Source of the DNA: Triticum aestivum
Taxonomy: Eukaryota; Streptophyta; Magnoliopsida; Poales; Poaceae
Assembly: GCF_018294505.1 (NCBI RefSeq)
Contig: NC_057796.1
Coordinates: 267,799,518 to 267,863,517 of the forward strand
Reading direction: 5' to 3'
Length of the DNA: 64,000 nucleotides
Under the pieces are notes generated by a model, which saw nothing but the letters and a program-made list of their open reading frames with translations, searched no databases and was not told where the DNA came from. Shown here piece by piece: positions 33,823 to 46,412 of the stretch. The position numbers were made by a program, and so were the translations under genes. Numbering within the stretch: the first letter of the stretch is position 1; each line of letters begins with the position of its first letter.

Positions 33823-36800
33823 TCAAGGCTGGGTCTGGCGACCTAGTGAAGCAACACGGATGCGAAGAACCTTGTCGGCGAGAGGGGTGGCCTTACCCTC
33901 GGCAGCAGGGACGTCTGCGCCCCGCGACGACTTCCTGAAGTCATCATTAAGATCGAGATCTGGGTGGCGGCAGGCAAGGTTGCTTACGACCATGAAGAGG
34001 GCATTGCGGGCGAGCTTCCAGGATTCACTTGCGAAGCAGCCGACCCTTCCTTCTTCGTGCACCATCAGCTTCTCGATCAGCTCATTAAATAAGACTCCTA
34101 GTTTTGCGCTGGGGGCCTCCTGCTTGCTGGCTGAGTAAACTGGCCCTTCCATGCCCATCGCTGCAGTTTGGGCAGCGAGGTGTTCGGCAACGTCTATCAA
34201 GCTCTTGGTCCAGAGGTCGACCTGCTGAGAGTGGTTCGCCAGCTTGTCCTCTGCATCCTTCCGAAGGCGCCTTGCGGTATCCAGATCCTTTGACAGCAGC
34301 TGCTCGCGGGCCTCAATGGATTCCATTGAGCTTTCCAAGGTGCCGATCCTGGCCTTCAAGTATTCAATGGTACCGCTGGCGGTCTCAAGGCCCTAGCTCT
34401 TGGAGGAGAGCTGCGACTGTGTATCCTTCAGGAGGGACCCTGCTTTCTGCACCTCCTCCTTGAGGGCCGAAACCTCCTCGGTGCTCCCGGCAAGTTTCTC
34501 TATCAGTTCGACCACCTACCGGTCAAGGTGCACCTTGGCGGCGGAAGCAGCAGCAAGGTCATCTGTAAGCCTTTTCAGCTAAGCGGCAGAATCCGCAGTG
34601 AAGGCATCTAGGGCAGCCTTGTGCTTGTCCCCCAAATCTTTGGTGCGTTGCTGCATGAGGATCTCCAGATCATCATCTTTGACGCAGAGAATGGCCTCGA
34701 GCCTCCCCTCCCAGAGAGAAATGTCATGCTCCCTGGCATCCAAAAGCGTTTTGCGCTCCGCCAAGCGCGCCTCTCGAGCGATGACGTCCTCCCTTGCCAT
34801 TGGGATTGTTTCCTGCTGCCTCAAGAGGACCTAAAATTGCTTGCCGTGCGAGTCACGCAATTCGACGCCTTTATCCTTCAGCTTCTGGTCCACCTTGTTG
34901 GTGGACCGGTGCTTCTCCTTGAGCTCCTGCCACTTCCAGCTATGCCGCTCCCGCATCTCTTTAAGACCTGCCGCCACGGACTCCATGAAGGACAGGTCCA
35001 TGGCGACGGCGACAGCGCCCACCTCTTCGACTCCTTGTTACAGCGACGCCAGGATGCGCTGGATTTCTTCTTCAAGCTCTGTGCTCGTCACCATTGACGA
35101 GCCGGGGGCTCTGAGCCCGGGCTGGGCGAGCACCAGCGCTAGATGGCTCGAAGACAGTGGCGGGACCTCCACTAAGGCGCCAAATGAAGGGAGGGGGACC
35201 ATGGTTTGGAGGGGAATCTTCTCCTCGACCACGACTCCTGATCCAGACATGCTGCCGGGCATTTCCTCGGGCTCCTTTAGGGGACCCAGGGCACCCCCGG
35301 CCGCATGCTCCTGCTCCTCTGCGGCAATGATCTTGACGGCTTCGTCTGCGGCGTCCTTCCCAATGCTGGCCACCTCATCCAGCAAGTCTGGCTCCTCACT
35401 CAAGGGGGCTGCAAGCAGATCCAGCAACCAATGGCAGAAGGACAGAATTTCTTAACAAGACAAGAGAGAGAAGCAAGGTGGTAAGAGACAAAGGAGAATA
35501 TATAGATTACCTGGAGGAGTCTGCCAGGTAGAAGCTTCAGTTTCTCCGGCAATGTTAGTTGCCGGGTCAAGGCCAGACTCTTCCGTAGAAACCCTTGGCG
35601 GGGATCCATTGACTCTATCAACAGGCGGGGTGGGTCCCTCATGGCAAGGCTCATCTTGAGTGGTCCCCTCCCCTCCTTGGGCATCAATGGAGGGGAGCTC
35701 ACCACCGTCACCCCAACAGGAGGAACCTCCTCTGTGCTTTCGGGCCAGGGGCTGATCTGGGGGCTCAGTGTCGGGACGTTGATGCCACTCCCTGCCGGGC
35801 CCGTCCCTCTCGTAATTGTCGATGGCTCTGCACGTCTGAGCTGCTTGGTCCGGTGGACGAGGGTCTCCGTCGCCTCCTCCTCCTCCCTGTTAACAACAAC
35901 CAAGCAAGATCAGTCAGCAAATGCAACCAAGCATACTGAAGATAATACAAGAAAAGGAGGGAACGATCTCCCTTATCCTTCATCAATAAGCATGAAGTTC
36001 AGCTCGAAGTCTATGAGTGGCGAGGGCGCCCTGCTCCTCTTCTGGGGCGGGGGAACGGAGCTCTCCGCGAAGAGCTCGAACTCAATTGGGCGCTAGAGTC
36101 GCCCTCCATAGTTGCCGGCTGCTTGGCAGGAAAGGGCCCTGGCCCTGGAGAGCCGAGGAGAATGCCGGCACACAGCTTCGGGAATACTGACCTTGGAGGC
36201 GATCTCCTTCGCCCTCCTAGTGGCGGGCACGGGATCGGGGGCTGCCGGTCCCCGATTGGCTTCCCGTTTGCGAGGGCGTGGGTCCAAGATTGGCTTGGGG
36301 GCTTGGGGGCCTTCTGCGAGCCATCCCTCCTCGGGTACCACCACTTCCTCAGCCCCTTCTTCCTCTAGGGCCTCTGTTGCCGCGACATATAGAGCCTCGA
36401 TTCCGGAAGGCCCGACGCTGGCAGGCTCTCCCTCGGCATGCTCTTCCCCGACAACCTCTTCCGAGACTTGCATCTCACCCCTGTCGTGGGAAGAGCTCTC
36501 ATCCCCAGCTTTCCCTCTTGCCTTTGCTGCCTTTGCTGCCTTCTCGGCCTTCACCGCTACTGCAGCTTGGGCCGCCCTGTCTTCCTCGAGCTGCTTCTTA
36601 ATGAACGCCACCTCCACCTTGGAGGTGCGCTTGTACATTTTAGTTTCCACCTTAGTGGCCCTTTCTACTAAGGTGGAAGACCATGCCAGCTCTTCATCAA
36701 AAAAGGGTAATTGTCAGTCACTCGAAACTTCGTCGGCATTGCAGTGCGGCATCCATTTCAAAATCTAATTCCTGGCAGAATTGATATTCAGCGGAATGAT

Positions 36801-37726
36801 GTTTGCCGGCAGCTTGAACAGCCCAAAGCGGCTGAATAGATGATCACACAACCAGGCATGGCATAAACTATTAGGTTGTTGGCCAGGCCAGGGAGCAATC
36901 TCATCGTATATCCAGCGTCTCCATACTCCCAGGCGAATCTGTCCCTTTTCTACAGAGAAGCGATACGACGAAGGAGGAAGTATGCCCCTACATGCTTGAT
37001 GGTCAGCCCGACTGCCTTCAGACGGGTAATCCTATTTATTGTCGGATGGAGCCTGTCCTCGGTGAGGCCAAATGCCCTCAGACATTGTCGCGCTCAAGGC
37101 AATCCGTTCATGCCTGGCAGAATTCAGGGGCATTTTCATCCTGAATCTAACACCAGTCTCCCGTCCACTCCTCCCATCTGATGCATTGCTGGCCAGAGAT
37201 GTAATCCCAGTTCTCTCTTGGCACGACCCGTGGCATCCAGCTTATGTTCCCGAAATGATAGTTCTTGTTCTCCACCCACGGGACGAAATAGTGCCTGAAT
37301 AGATCAACATTGGAGGCCACCCCAACGAAGTTCTCACACAAATGGGCAAAGATCGCCATACACGCCATTGCATTTGGCGTGAAATCTAAAAGATGGAATC
37401 CATAGACCGCCATCATCGCCTCAAGAAAATCCGAGAAGGGAGGATAGATACCACAGATGAAATATGCGCAGAAAAATCTGTATGAATCTGGTGGGTCCTC
37501 CTTCCCCTCCGCCAGAACCTTGGGAGCGCCATGCCCCTTTGGGACCTCCCTGCCCCAAAAATATCCACACTCACCTTCAACACGTCACTGTCGAGATGCG
37601 ACGGGTAGAAGACAATGTCTCCCCTTCATTTCTTGTCCAACTCCGTCACCATCTTCCTCCCCTCGGCGGCCGCCTCTTTTGCGACGGTCATCGGATTTCC
37701 CCTGGCCATGGTTTTCTTCCCCATCT
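33823..37726 (-). pseudogene. Antisense gene of element A (gypsy-type transposon domain plus coiled coil), broken
   Basis: This gene runs opposite to its element. A likely start is the ATG near 37726. The region 37500-37150 reads DPPDSYRFFCAYFICG, then PPFSDFLEAMMAVYGFHLL, then TPNAMACMAIFAHLCENFVG, the pattern of the putative gypsy-type transposon domain (Pfam Transposase_28). After a weaker stretch come a Lys/Ala/Glu-rich segment (36650-36100), a Pro/Glu-rich part (35900-35040) and a long coiled coil (35020-33830) ending at 33823. Role unknown; antisense ORFs of this kind are known in Tat-lineage Gypsy elements. Stops (37626, about 36990, 35038, 34830, 34579 and 34395) and frameshifts show that this copy is dead, although introns may explain some. 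Confidence 0.75.
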
Positions 37727-37862
37727 CCCCGAGTTGTGGTGGAGGCATGGGAAGGAGATTGGAAAGGGGTCGCCGGTGAGCCTGGGCAAAGAAAGGCAGC
37801 AGTTGCTTGGCTTGCCGAGGAAGATAATGGGGAGGCGAAGGGAACGATGAATGGGCAGTACC

Positions 37863-38452
37863 TGATACGTCTCCAACGTATTTTTGATTGTTCCATGCTA
37901 TTATATTATCTGTTTTGGATGTTTATGGGCTTTATTTTACACTTTTATATTATTTTTGGGACTAACCTATTAACCCAGAACCTAGTGCCAGTTTCTGTTT
38001 TTCCCCTTGTTTCAGTGTTTCGCAGAAAAGGAATATCAAACGGCGTCCAAACGGTATGAAACCTTCGGGAGAGTTATTTTTGGAACGGGAGCAATCCAGG
38101 GGACTTGGAGCGCACGTCAGGGAGTCAACGAGGAGAGCACGAGGCAGGGGGCGCGCCCACCCCCTTGGGCGCGCCCTCCACCCTCATGGGCCCCTCGTGG
38201 CTCCCCTGACCGACTTCTTTCGCCTATATATATATCAATATACCCTAAAACCATCGGGGAACAGAATAGATCGGAAGTTCCGCCGCTGCAAGCCTCTATA
38301 GCCACCAAAAACCAATCAGGACCCTGTTTCGGCATCCTGCCGGAGGGGGGAACCCTCACCGGTGGCCATCTTCATCATCCCGGCACTCTCCATGGCGAGG
38401 AGGGAACAGTTCACCCTCGGGGCTGAGGGTATGTACTAGTAGCTATGTGTTT

Positions 38453-38487
<35 letters not shown>

Positions 38488-39508
38488 TTCTTGAGGTGAT
38501 ACGATCTTGATGTATCGCGAGCTTTCCTATTATAGTTGGATCTTATGATGTTTATCCCCCTCTACTCTCTTGTAATGGATTGAGTTTTCCGTTTGAAGTT
38601 ATCTTCTCGGATTGAGTCTTTAAGGATCCGAGAACACTTGATGTATGTCTTGCACGTGCTTATCTGTGGTGACAATGGGATATCACGTGATTCACTTGAT
38701 GTATGTTTTGGTGATCAACTTGCGGGTTCCACCCATGAACCTATGCATAGGGGTTGGCACACGTTTTCGTCTTGACTCTCCGGTAGAAACTTTGGGGCAC
38801 TCTTTGAAGTACTTTGTGTTGGTTTGAATAGATGAATCTGAGATTGTGTGATGCATATCGTATAATCATACCCATGGATACTTGAGGTGACATTAGAGTA
38901 TCTAGGTGACATTAGGGTTTTGGTTGATTTGTGTCTTAAGGTGTTATTCTAGTACTAACTCTTGAATAGATCGATCCGAAAGAATAACTTTGAGGTGGTT
39001 TCGTACCCTACTATAATCTCTTCGTTTGTTCTCCGCTATTAGTGGCTTTGGAGTGACTCTTTGTTGCATGTTGAGGGATAGTTATATGATCCAATTATGT
39101 TATTATTGTTGAGAGAACTTGCACTAGTGAAAGTATGAACCCTAGGCCTTGTTTCCTAGCATTGCAATACCGTTTACGCTCACTTTTATCGTTACTTACC
39201 TTGCTGTTTTTATATTTTTCAGATTACAAAAAGCTATATCTTCCATCCATATTGCACTTGTATCACCATCTCTTCGCCGAACTAGTGCACCTATACAATT
39301 TACCATTGTATTGGGTGTGTTGGGGACACAAGAGACTCTTTGTTATTTGGTTGGAGGGTTGTTTGAGAGAGACCATCTTCATCCTACGCCTCCCACGGAT
39401 TGATAAACCTAGGTCATCCACTTGAGGAACATTTGCTACTGTCCTACAAACCTCTGCACTTGCAGGCCCAACAACGTCTACAAGAAGAAGGTTGCGTAGT
39501 AGACATCA
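37863..39508 (+). repeat. 5' LTR of B
   Basis: 1646 bp. TATA-like TATATATATA at 38225. Compared with the 3' LTR it has a longer CT repeat (38454-38484) and keeps a segment of about 50 bp near 38330-38385 that the 3' LTR has lost between short repeats of CGGCA and CTCC. Confidence 0.88.
38454..38484 (+). repeat. (CT)n microsatellite
   Basis: About 15 dinucleotide units. The matching tract in the 3' LTR (53921-53936) has about half as many. Confidence 0.9.
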
Positions 39509-39518
39509 AGCTTTTTTC

Positions 39519-39535
39519 TGGCGCCATTGCCGGGG
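39519..39535 (+). other. Primer-binding site of B (tRNA-Asp)
   Basis: TGGCGCCATTGCCGGGG is complementary to the 3' end of plant tRNA-Asp with one mismatch. It lies ten bases after the LTR. tRNA-Asp priming is typical of Athila-like elements. Confidence 0.8.
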
Positions 39536-39630
39536 AGGTGAGTGCTTGAAGGTATATCTTTAGATCTTGCAATCGAATATTTTTTTTCTTGTTTTATCAC
39601 TAGTTTAGTTTATAAAAGAAAACTAAAAAA

Positions 39631-41433
39631 ATGGAATTGAGTTTGTCTCATACGCTTCATCTTTTTAATATGTTTCGTAAGTATGATGAAAAGGAAACTT
39701 GTGCTCAAGTGCTAGAAGAAGAAGTCTATAAAATGTTTGGCACCAAATCTTTGAATGATGAGCATGATTGCAATGTTGTTAGGATGAACTCTTTGAATAT
39801 CCATAGTACTAATGATGATTGCACTAGTTATGATGAATATGTCTCCTATAAACATGTCAATTTTTGTGGAGTGCATTGGGTTTGCAAGTACAGACCAAAT
39901 AGGGAAGATAGATATTGCAAGAGGCATAAGCATTTAGAAACCAAATTGTTGCAAGAAAGGCTAGATGTTTGTGCTGAAAAATTCAATATTTTCCGCAATC
40001 CTTGTGAACTTTGCAATGAACATGGTCATTTAAATCTCCAAAAATTGTGATAATTTGATTACCCTTGAGCATCATAAAGAGCTTAGTATTCCTTTGGGGT
40101 ATGAAGAAATGAAACTTATAACTGAGGGTATTCCAAAATTTAATCTTGATAGATTTCTTGATTTTGATCTAGAGAAGATTTATATGTATTGTGCGGTGAA
40201 TTGCATTGAAAATCCTTATATTGCCAATTACATAAAGAAAAGAAAGCAAATATAAGATGAAGAGAACACTAATGAAAGGGAAGAGACTTCCCAATATCCT
40301 CCTATTATTTCTTATGATGAATCAGGTAACTAGGAGGAGCTTTCTATTCAACCAATCTCATCAATAAGGATATCAAAAAAGAGGGGTAAACCCGCACATG
40401 ATGTGAAGAAGAAAAAGAAAAAACGGAGAAGCAAAGGTAGAAAGGTATCCCTCCCAAATGATGTTGCTCCTATTGCTCATTGTGATGATGATAATTGCTA
40501 TACTATTGGTGCTATCCATACTATTAATAATGAGAGTAATTATGCTTATGATATGAAAAGGCCCAAGCTTGGGGATGCTATGTTTGATGAGGATGCCACA
40601 TTTGAGAATATATTTGCTGAAATTAATGTTTTTCCCAAGCTTGGGGATGCTATGTTTAATGAAGATGATATTTTTAGCCTCCCAAGTTTTGATATGCAAA
40701 GTTGTTATGATGATAGCATGCCTTCTACCTATGATGATTATATTGATGAAAGTGGGTTTGGAAGAGTGTCAACTTTAGGAAGTAATGATCCCAATATTTT
40801 GGAGGATGTTGAATCATATAATATTTATGAAAGTGGATTCGTAGAGGTCATGACTTTATTTAGTGATGAGTCCACTATCTTGGAAGAGGTTTCAATCGAT
40901 TATGATGAGAACAAAGTCGCTACTTATGATGATTATTGTGATGAAACTTATGCTATAAACAATAGTGATGATTATATTTATAAAACTTGTCATGATTATG
41001 ATTACCCTTTTTCTAAACATTACTCTTTTAATGTGGAAACCATTTATAGTATTCAAGTCTCTTAAGATACTCCCACTATTCCGAATGAGAAGAATTTGCT
41101 TATGTGGAGAGTAGTAAATTTTCTATTCAAGTAGATCATGAAAAGAATGCTTTAGGTGCTGGTTATATTGTTGAATTCATTCATGATGCTACTGAAAATT
41201 ATTATGAGGGAGGAATATATGCTTGTAGGAATTGCAATAATATCAAGTTTCCTCTCTATGTGCTTAAAGTTTTAAAGTTATGCTTGTTTTGCCTTCCTAT
41301 GCTAGTTGATTATTGTTCCCATAAGTTGTTTGCTCACAAAATCCCTATGCATAGGAAGTGGGTTAGACTTAAATGTGCTAGTCATATGCTTCATGATGCT
41401 CTCTTTATGTTTCAATTCTTATCTTTTATGTGA
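39631..41433 (+). pseudogene. B internal ORF of unknown function, broken
   Basis: I do not recognise a family. The first part (39631-40050) ends in PCELCNEHGH, which resembles half of a gag zinc knuckle. A middle part (40055-40255) reads GYEEMKLITEGIPKFNL. The next part (40403-41065) starts with a run of Lys and Arg, then is very acidic, with repeated DDY and DE words and two copies of PKLGDAMF. The last part (41104-41433) holds NALGAGYIVEFIHDATENYYE and PMHRKWVRLKCASHML. Stops (40253, 40331 and 41063) and frameshifts separate the parts. The same final residues occur at 1-31 in G. It may be a strongly changed gag or a family-specific ORF. Confidence 0.5.
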
Positions 41434-41452
41434 GCATCATTGAAATCATCAT

Positions 41453-41500
41453 GCCTAGCCAGGGGCGTTAAACGTTAGTGCTTGTTGGGAGGCAACCCAA
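41453..41500 (+). other. Conserved post-ORF hairpin module, copy 2
   Basis: The block begins GCCTAGCCAGGGGCG. The hairpin is TTGGG (41485-41489), loop AGGCAA, CCCAA (41496-41500). It starts 20 bases after the ORF stop. Confidence 0.65.
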
Positions 41501-42840
41501 TTTTATTTTAGTCTCTTGCTTTTTTGTTCTGTTTAGTAACAAATAACCCATATAGCTTCTGTTAAGATGTGTTTTTATGTTTTAATTAGTATTTGTGCCA
41601 AGTAAGACCTATAGGATCTTCTTGGATGATAGTTATTTGATCTTGCTGAAAATTCCAGAAACTTTCTGTTCTCTAAAACAATTGTTAAAAATCACCAGAA
41701 CGTGATAAAATACTGATTCCAATTGTATCAGATCAATAAACAAATTATCTAGGTCGTCCTATTTTGGTCGAATTTTTGGAGTTCCAGATGTTTGCGTTAG
41801 TTACAGATTACTACAGACTTTTCTGTTTTTGACAGATTCTGTTTTCCGTGTGTTGTTTGCTTATTTTGATGAATCTATGACTAGTAAAAGAGTTTGTAAA
41901 CCATAGATAAGTTGGAATACAGTAGGTTTAACACAAATATAAATAAATAATGAGTTCATTACATTACCTTGAAGTGGTGTTTTGTTTTCTTTTGCTAACG
42001 GAGCTTACGAGTTTTCTGTTGAGTTTTGTGTTGTGAAGTTTTCAAGTTTTTGGTAAAGATTCGATGGACTATGGAATAAGAAGTGGCAAGAGCCTAAGCT
42101 TGGGGATGCCCAAGGGACCCCAAGGTAATTTTCAAGGATAACCAAGAGCCTAAGCTTGGGGATGCCCCGGCAGGCATCCCCTCTTTCGTCTTCGTTCATC
42201 GGTAACTTTACTTGGAGCTATATTTTTATTCACCACATGATATGTGTTTTGCTTGGAGCGTCATTTTATTTTCATTAGCTTTGCTTGCTGTTTTAATAAA
42301 ATACCAAGATCTGAAATTCTTAAATGTTAGAGAGTCTTCACATAGTTGCATAATTATTCGACTACTCATTGATCTTCACTTATATCTTTCGGAGTAGTTT
42401 GCCGATTGTTCTAGTGCTTCACTTATATCTTTTCGAGCACGACGGTAGTTTTATTTTGAAGAAATATATGAACTCTCATGGTTCACTTATATTATTATGA
42501 GAGTCTTAAATAGCATGGTAATTTGCTTTAATTGTAAAAATTAATCTTCCATATTGAGTTCATTGAATATCATGAGAAGTTAGATACTTGATAAGTGTTT
42601 TGAGATATCAAGGTGGTAATATTAGAGTGTGCTAGTTGAGTAATTGTGAAATTGAGAAATACTTGTGTTAAAGTTGGCAAGTCCCGTAGCATGCACGTAT
42701 GGTAAAAGTTGTGTAACAATGTTGACACATAGGTGTTCTTTTATTGCTTTCCTTATGAGTGGCGGTCGGGGACGAGCGATGGTCTTTTCTTACCAATCTA
42801 TCCCTCTAGGGGCATGCGTAGTAGTACTTTGCTTCGAGGA
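41501..42840 (+). other. B non-coding 3' internal region, left part
   Basis: No gene. It matches the same region of G (93-1200) and F (62306-63400). It includes two AGCTTGGGGATGC motifs near 42098 and 42152. It is cut by element D at 42841. Confidence 0.65.
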
Positions 42841-44210
42841 TGTCACGCCCACGATGCGGCTATATCTCCCACGTGTCGAGGCACGACTTAGAGGCATAAC
42901 CGCATAGTGGTTTTGTCGCAAGAAGGGTCATCTTCACACAATCCCATGTAATGAACAAGAATGGGATAAAGAGTTGGCTTACAATCGCCACTTCACACAA
43001 TACATAAATATCATCAAACATCATCCAAAATACAAACATATAGACCGACTACGGTCAAAATCCAGATGAAAATAAGACAACCCCAAATGCTAGATCCCCG
43101 ATCGTCCCAACTGGGCTCCACTACTGATCATCAGGAAAAGACACATAGTAACGACCACGTTCCTCGTCGAACTCCCACTTGAGATCGACGCCATCGTCTG
43201 CACTGGCATCGTCGGCACCTGCAACTGGTGTTGGAAGTATCTGTGAGTCACGGGGACTCAGCAATCTCACACCCGCGAGATCAAGACTATTTAAGCTTGT
43301 AGGCCAAGAGGTGCAAAGAGGTGGAGCTGCAGCGGAAAAACATATATGGTGGCTAACTTACGCAAATAAGAGCGAGAAGAGAAGCAAAGGAACGGACGCC
43401 ATCTAGCAATGACCAAGAAGAGGTCCTGAACACTTACTTACGTCAAACATAACACAGACCGTGTTCACTTCCCGGATTCCGCCGAGAAGAGACCATCACG
43501 GCTACACACGCACTTGGTGTATTTTAATTGGGTCAAGTGACAAGTTATCTAAAACCGGACATTAACAAATTCCCATCTGCCTCATAACCGCGGGCACGGC
43601 TTTCGAAAGATATTACCCTGCAGGGGTGTCCCAACTTAGCCCATTATAAGCTCTCACGGTCAACGAAGGTTAAACCTTCTCCCGGAAAGACCCGATCAGT
43701 CTCGGAATCCCGGTTTACAAGACATCTCGAAAATGGTAAAACAAGACCAGCAAAGCCGCCCGAATGTGCCGACAAATCCCGATAGGAGCTGCACATATCT
43801 CGTTCTCAGGGCACACCGGATAAGTCAAGCTACGAGTAAAACCAGACCTCGAGTTTCCCCGAGGTGGCCCCGCAGGCTGCTCGGTTCGGACCAACACTCG
43901 AAGGAGCACTGGCCCGGGGGGGTTAAAATAAGATGACCCTCGGGCTCGCGAAAACCCGGGGGAAAAAGGCTTAGGCGGCAAATAGTAAAACCAAAGTTGG
44001 GCCATGCTGGAGGAGTTTTAATCAAGGTGATGTTTGATGATATTTATGTATTGTGTGAAGTGGCGATTGTAAGCCAACTCTTTATCCCATTCTTGTTCAT
44101 TACATGGGATTGTGTGAAGATGACCCTTCTTGCGACAAAACCACTATGCGGTTATGCCTCTAAGTCGTGCCTCGACACGTGGGAGATATAGCCGCATCGT
44201 GGGCGTGACA
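42841..44210 (+). repeat. D left LTR, made of an inverted and a direct part
   Basis: From 42841 to about 44020 the sequence matches the left end of solo LTR C (28687-29870) in the same direction, which is the antisense direction for D. From 44028 to 44210 it turns round and repeats the terminal 183 bp in the sense direction. Positions 43962-44210 are identical to 51675-51923. Confidence 0.85.
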
Positions 44211-44213
44211 AGT

Positions 44214-44227
44214 TGGTAATCAGAGCC
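44214..44227 (+). other. Primer-binding site of D
   Basis: TGGTAATCAGAGCC resembles the initiator-Met site TGGTATCAGAGCC with one added A. It lies three bases after the LTR. Confidence 0.7.
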
Positions 44228-45365
44228 ATCCCGGACTTAGGAGCCCCCTGCTTGATCGAATCGCTGGCGTTGTTGAGTCTAGAACAAAAATGTTTTGAGT
44301 CTTAGGATTATATATATCGGAGAGTAGGATTCTTTTTACTCCTCAGTCCCTTCGTCGTTCTGGTGAGGTCTCCTGACGTAGAAGTTTTGTCTATTCTCTC
44401 CTCAAATTTCACTAAAAAATTTTTTAGGATCACGCGGGTATCTTGGAATTGTTCCGATCGATTTGTGATGAGAACATTGTTCTTGGTGCCTCCTGTCATT
44501 TAGGGGTTGTGGCAGTGTCCCGGGGAGTTGAGCTCCGAGGTGTTGTCGTCACAATTTTATCGTTGCAGTTCTGGAATACCTGAGTTTCGCCGACATCGAA
44601 ATCTCTTTTATGCAGTTGTTGGTGAGATCACCTCGACGCCACCCAGTACTGGGGCGGGAGTTCGGGAGTATTGCCATAACTTGTATAACGGATGTTTTTC
44701 GAAGGTTGAGGTAAACGATTTCCGAAGGTTTCTTGGTTATGTGTTGACGGATGGATACAGCTGGATCTAGGGATTGTTAGTTTGGGTGATATATATTTGT
44801 GTCCCCTGTATCCCCTACACCAGATTGCATAACCGGAAAGTTTCGGGAGTTTATAAGTGGGAATTCAAGTAGCCTTAGGATTTCTTTCCGACAGACGCAT
44901 GATATGAGATTGGGGTTCGACGTCTAGTGGTCCGCCTGTATACGGTTGATTTTACAGTGGTCTCGTTGTGTCTTAAAGAGTCCATGGCTTTGCCGACTCG
45001 GGGACGCTTCGTATGTCATGTGCACAGCCTTGTACATGATGGTGCTGTACGATTGAGCCCGTGTGGGCCCCACCACGAAAACTTCGGACGAAATTTCTAT
45101 CATATGTTTGTTCCGGCTTATTCTGCAAGCCAATACTTGGTTTTATTTTGTTTTGTGGTATTCGAGTTCCCTTCGAATTCATATGTTCATTCCATATCTT
45201 TTGCAAGTGGCTTCTCAACTTATGGAAGTGTGATGATTTACTACGGAATTCATTCGTTCATCTTCGTGCGAATGTTTATTGTGAAGACTATATGTTGCAA
45301 TTCTATCCGTTGATTCTACTTATCTTTTGTCTATCGAGATGCTAACGGATGTCACCCTCTTCAGG
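44228..45365 (+). other. D untranslated leader
   Basis: About 1.1 kb between primer-binding site and gag. It has no believable gene and probably carries packaging signals. Confidence 0.5.
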
Positions 45366-46412
45366 ATGGCTCCGCCAACGCGTCAGAATCCGGATCGAAA
45401 TGAAGGGAGTCAAGCGATCCCTCCGCCACCACCTCCACCTCCGGAGGCATGGCAATCAATCATGGCAGCCACCAACGCCAATGCTCAGATGATTCTGCAA
45501 CTCTTGCAAGAACGTACTCAAGGGCAAGGCAATCAAGGTCAAGGCAACAATCAGTTTCACTTTGCCACTCTCAACCAGTTTCTCGCAAATCAGCCCAAGT
45601 CTTTCAGCTACTGTGCCGAGGCCACGGATGCCGATGATTGGCTCGTGGACATCAACAAGCATTTTGAATGTAGCAATGTCAGGCCTGAGGACTTTGTCAA
45701 GTTCGCTTCTTTCCAGCTCAAGGACCAAGCTGCTGATTGGTTTCAGCAATACAAAGATTCCAGAGGAGGTCGTGTGATTACTTGGACTGACTTCTGTCGG
45801 GACTTCAAAGCGCACCACATTCCACAAAGTGTTGTTGAGAGCAAGCGTGAGGAGTTCCGCAATCTCAAGCAAGGAAACATGTCTGTGTATCAATACAACA
45901 TTCAGTTTCAGAAACTTGCTCGCTTCGCTAAACAAGACGTTCCTGATGAGAAGAGCATGATCTATCACTTCCGAGGTGGCCTTAAAGAGGATCTGCAGTT
46001 AGCTCTCGTTCTTGTTGAGCCTACTCAGTTTGATCAATTCTACAATATGGCACTGAAGCAAGAGGCTGCTCAGCTCAAGTGTGAGGCTTCTAAGAAGAGA
46101 GTCAGGGACGCAGTTCAGTCTTCTTCTTCCTCACTTGTGTCAGCTAAGCAACAGAAGTTCTGGTTGCCTCCTCCTCCGTTTCGTCAGCCTTACCAGCAGA
46201 AGAACAAAGGTGGCCATAGTTCTTCCAACTCTTCCAACTCTGGCTATCAGAACAAGTCTCAGAATCAAGCTCCCAAGTCCAATGCTCCTTATCACCGTCC
46301 TCTCTCAGAGGTGACTTGCAACAAATGTCAGCAGAAAGGTCACTAAGCTAACAAGTGCTTCAACCAGAGGCGTCTTCCTCCTCCTCCTCCTGTCAGATCT
46401 TCCAGCAATGCA
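45366..46412 (+). pseudogene. D gag (capsid and nucleocapsid), one stop
   Basis: Gag builds the virus-like particle that packages element RNA. I choose the ATG at 45366 (GGATGGCTCC), since the earlier in-frame ATG at 45327 lacks family resemblance. After a Pro-rich N-terminus, the capsid domain shows ATDADDWLVDINKHFE, VKFASFQLKDQAADWF, VITWTDFCRDFKAHHIP and MSVYQYNIQFQKLARF. A basic, Ser/Asn-rich part leads to the zinc knuckle CNKCQQKGH. A TAA at 46344-46346 falls exactly inside the knuckle, where a Tyr or Phe codon is expected. Reading continues in frame with ANKC, so one base change has split gag from the rest. Confidence 0.9.

Noticed and set aside
38454..38484. CRISPR-like or regulatory repeat
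   Set aside because: It is a plain CT microsatellite. No CRISPR array exists in the window, and none is expected in a plant.
42841..44210. A separate DNA transposon with 183-bp terminal inverted repeats
   Set aside because: The right arm is followed by AGTTG and the D primer-binding site, with no target duplication. The GAGGA copies pair 42840 with 51924 instead.
45327..45365. Earlier in-frame ATG for D gag
   Set aside because: The 13 extra residues show no family likeness, and the ATG at 45366 has the better context.
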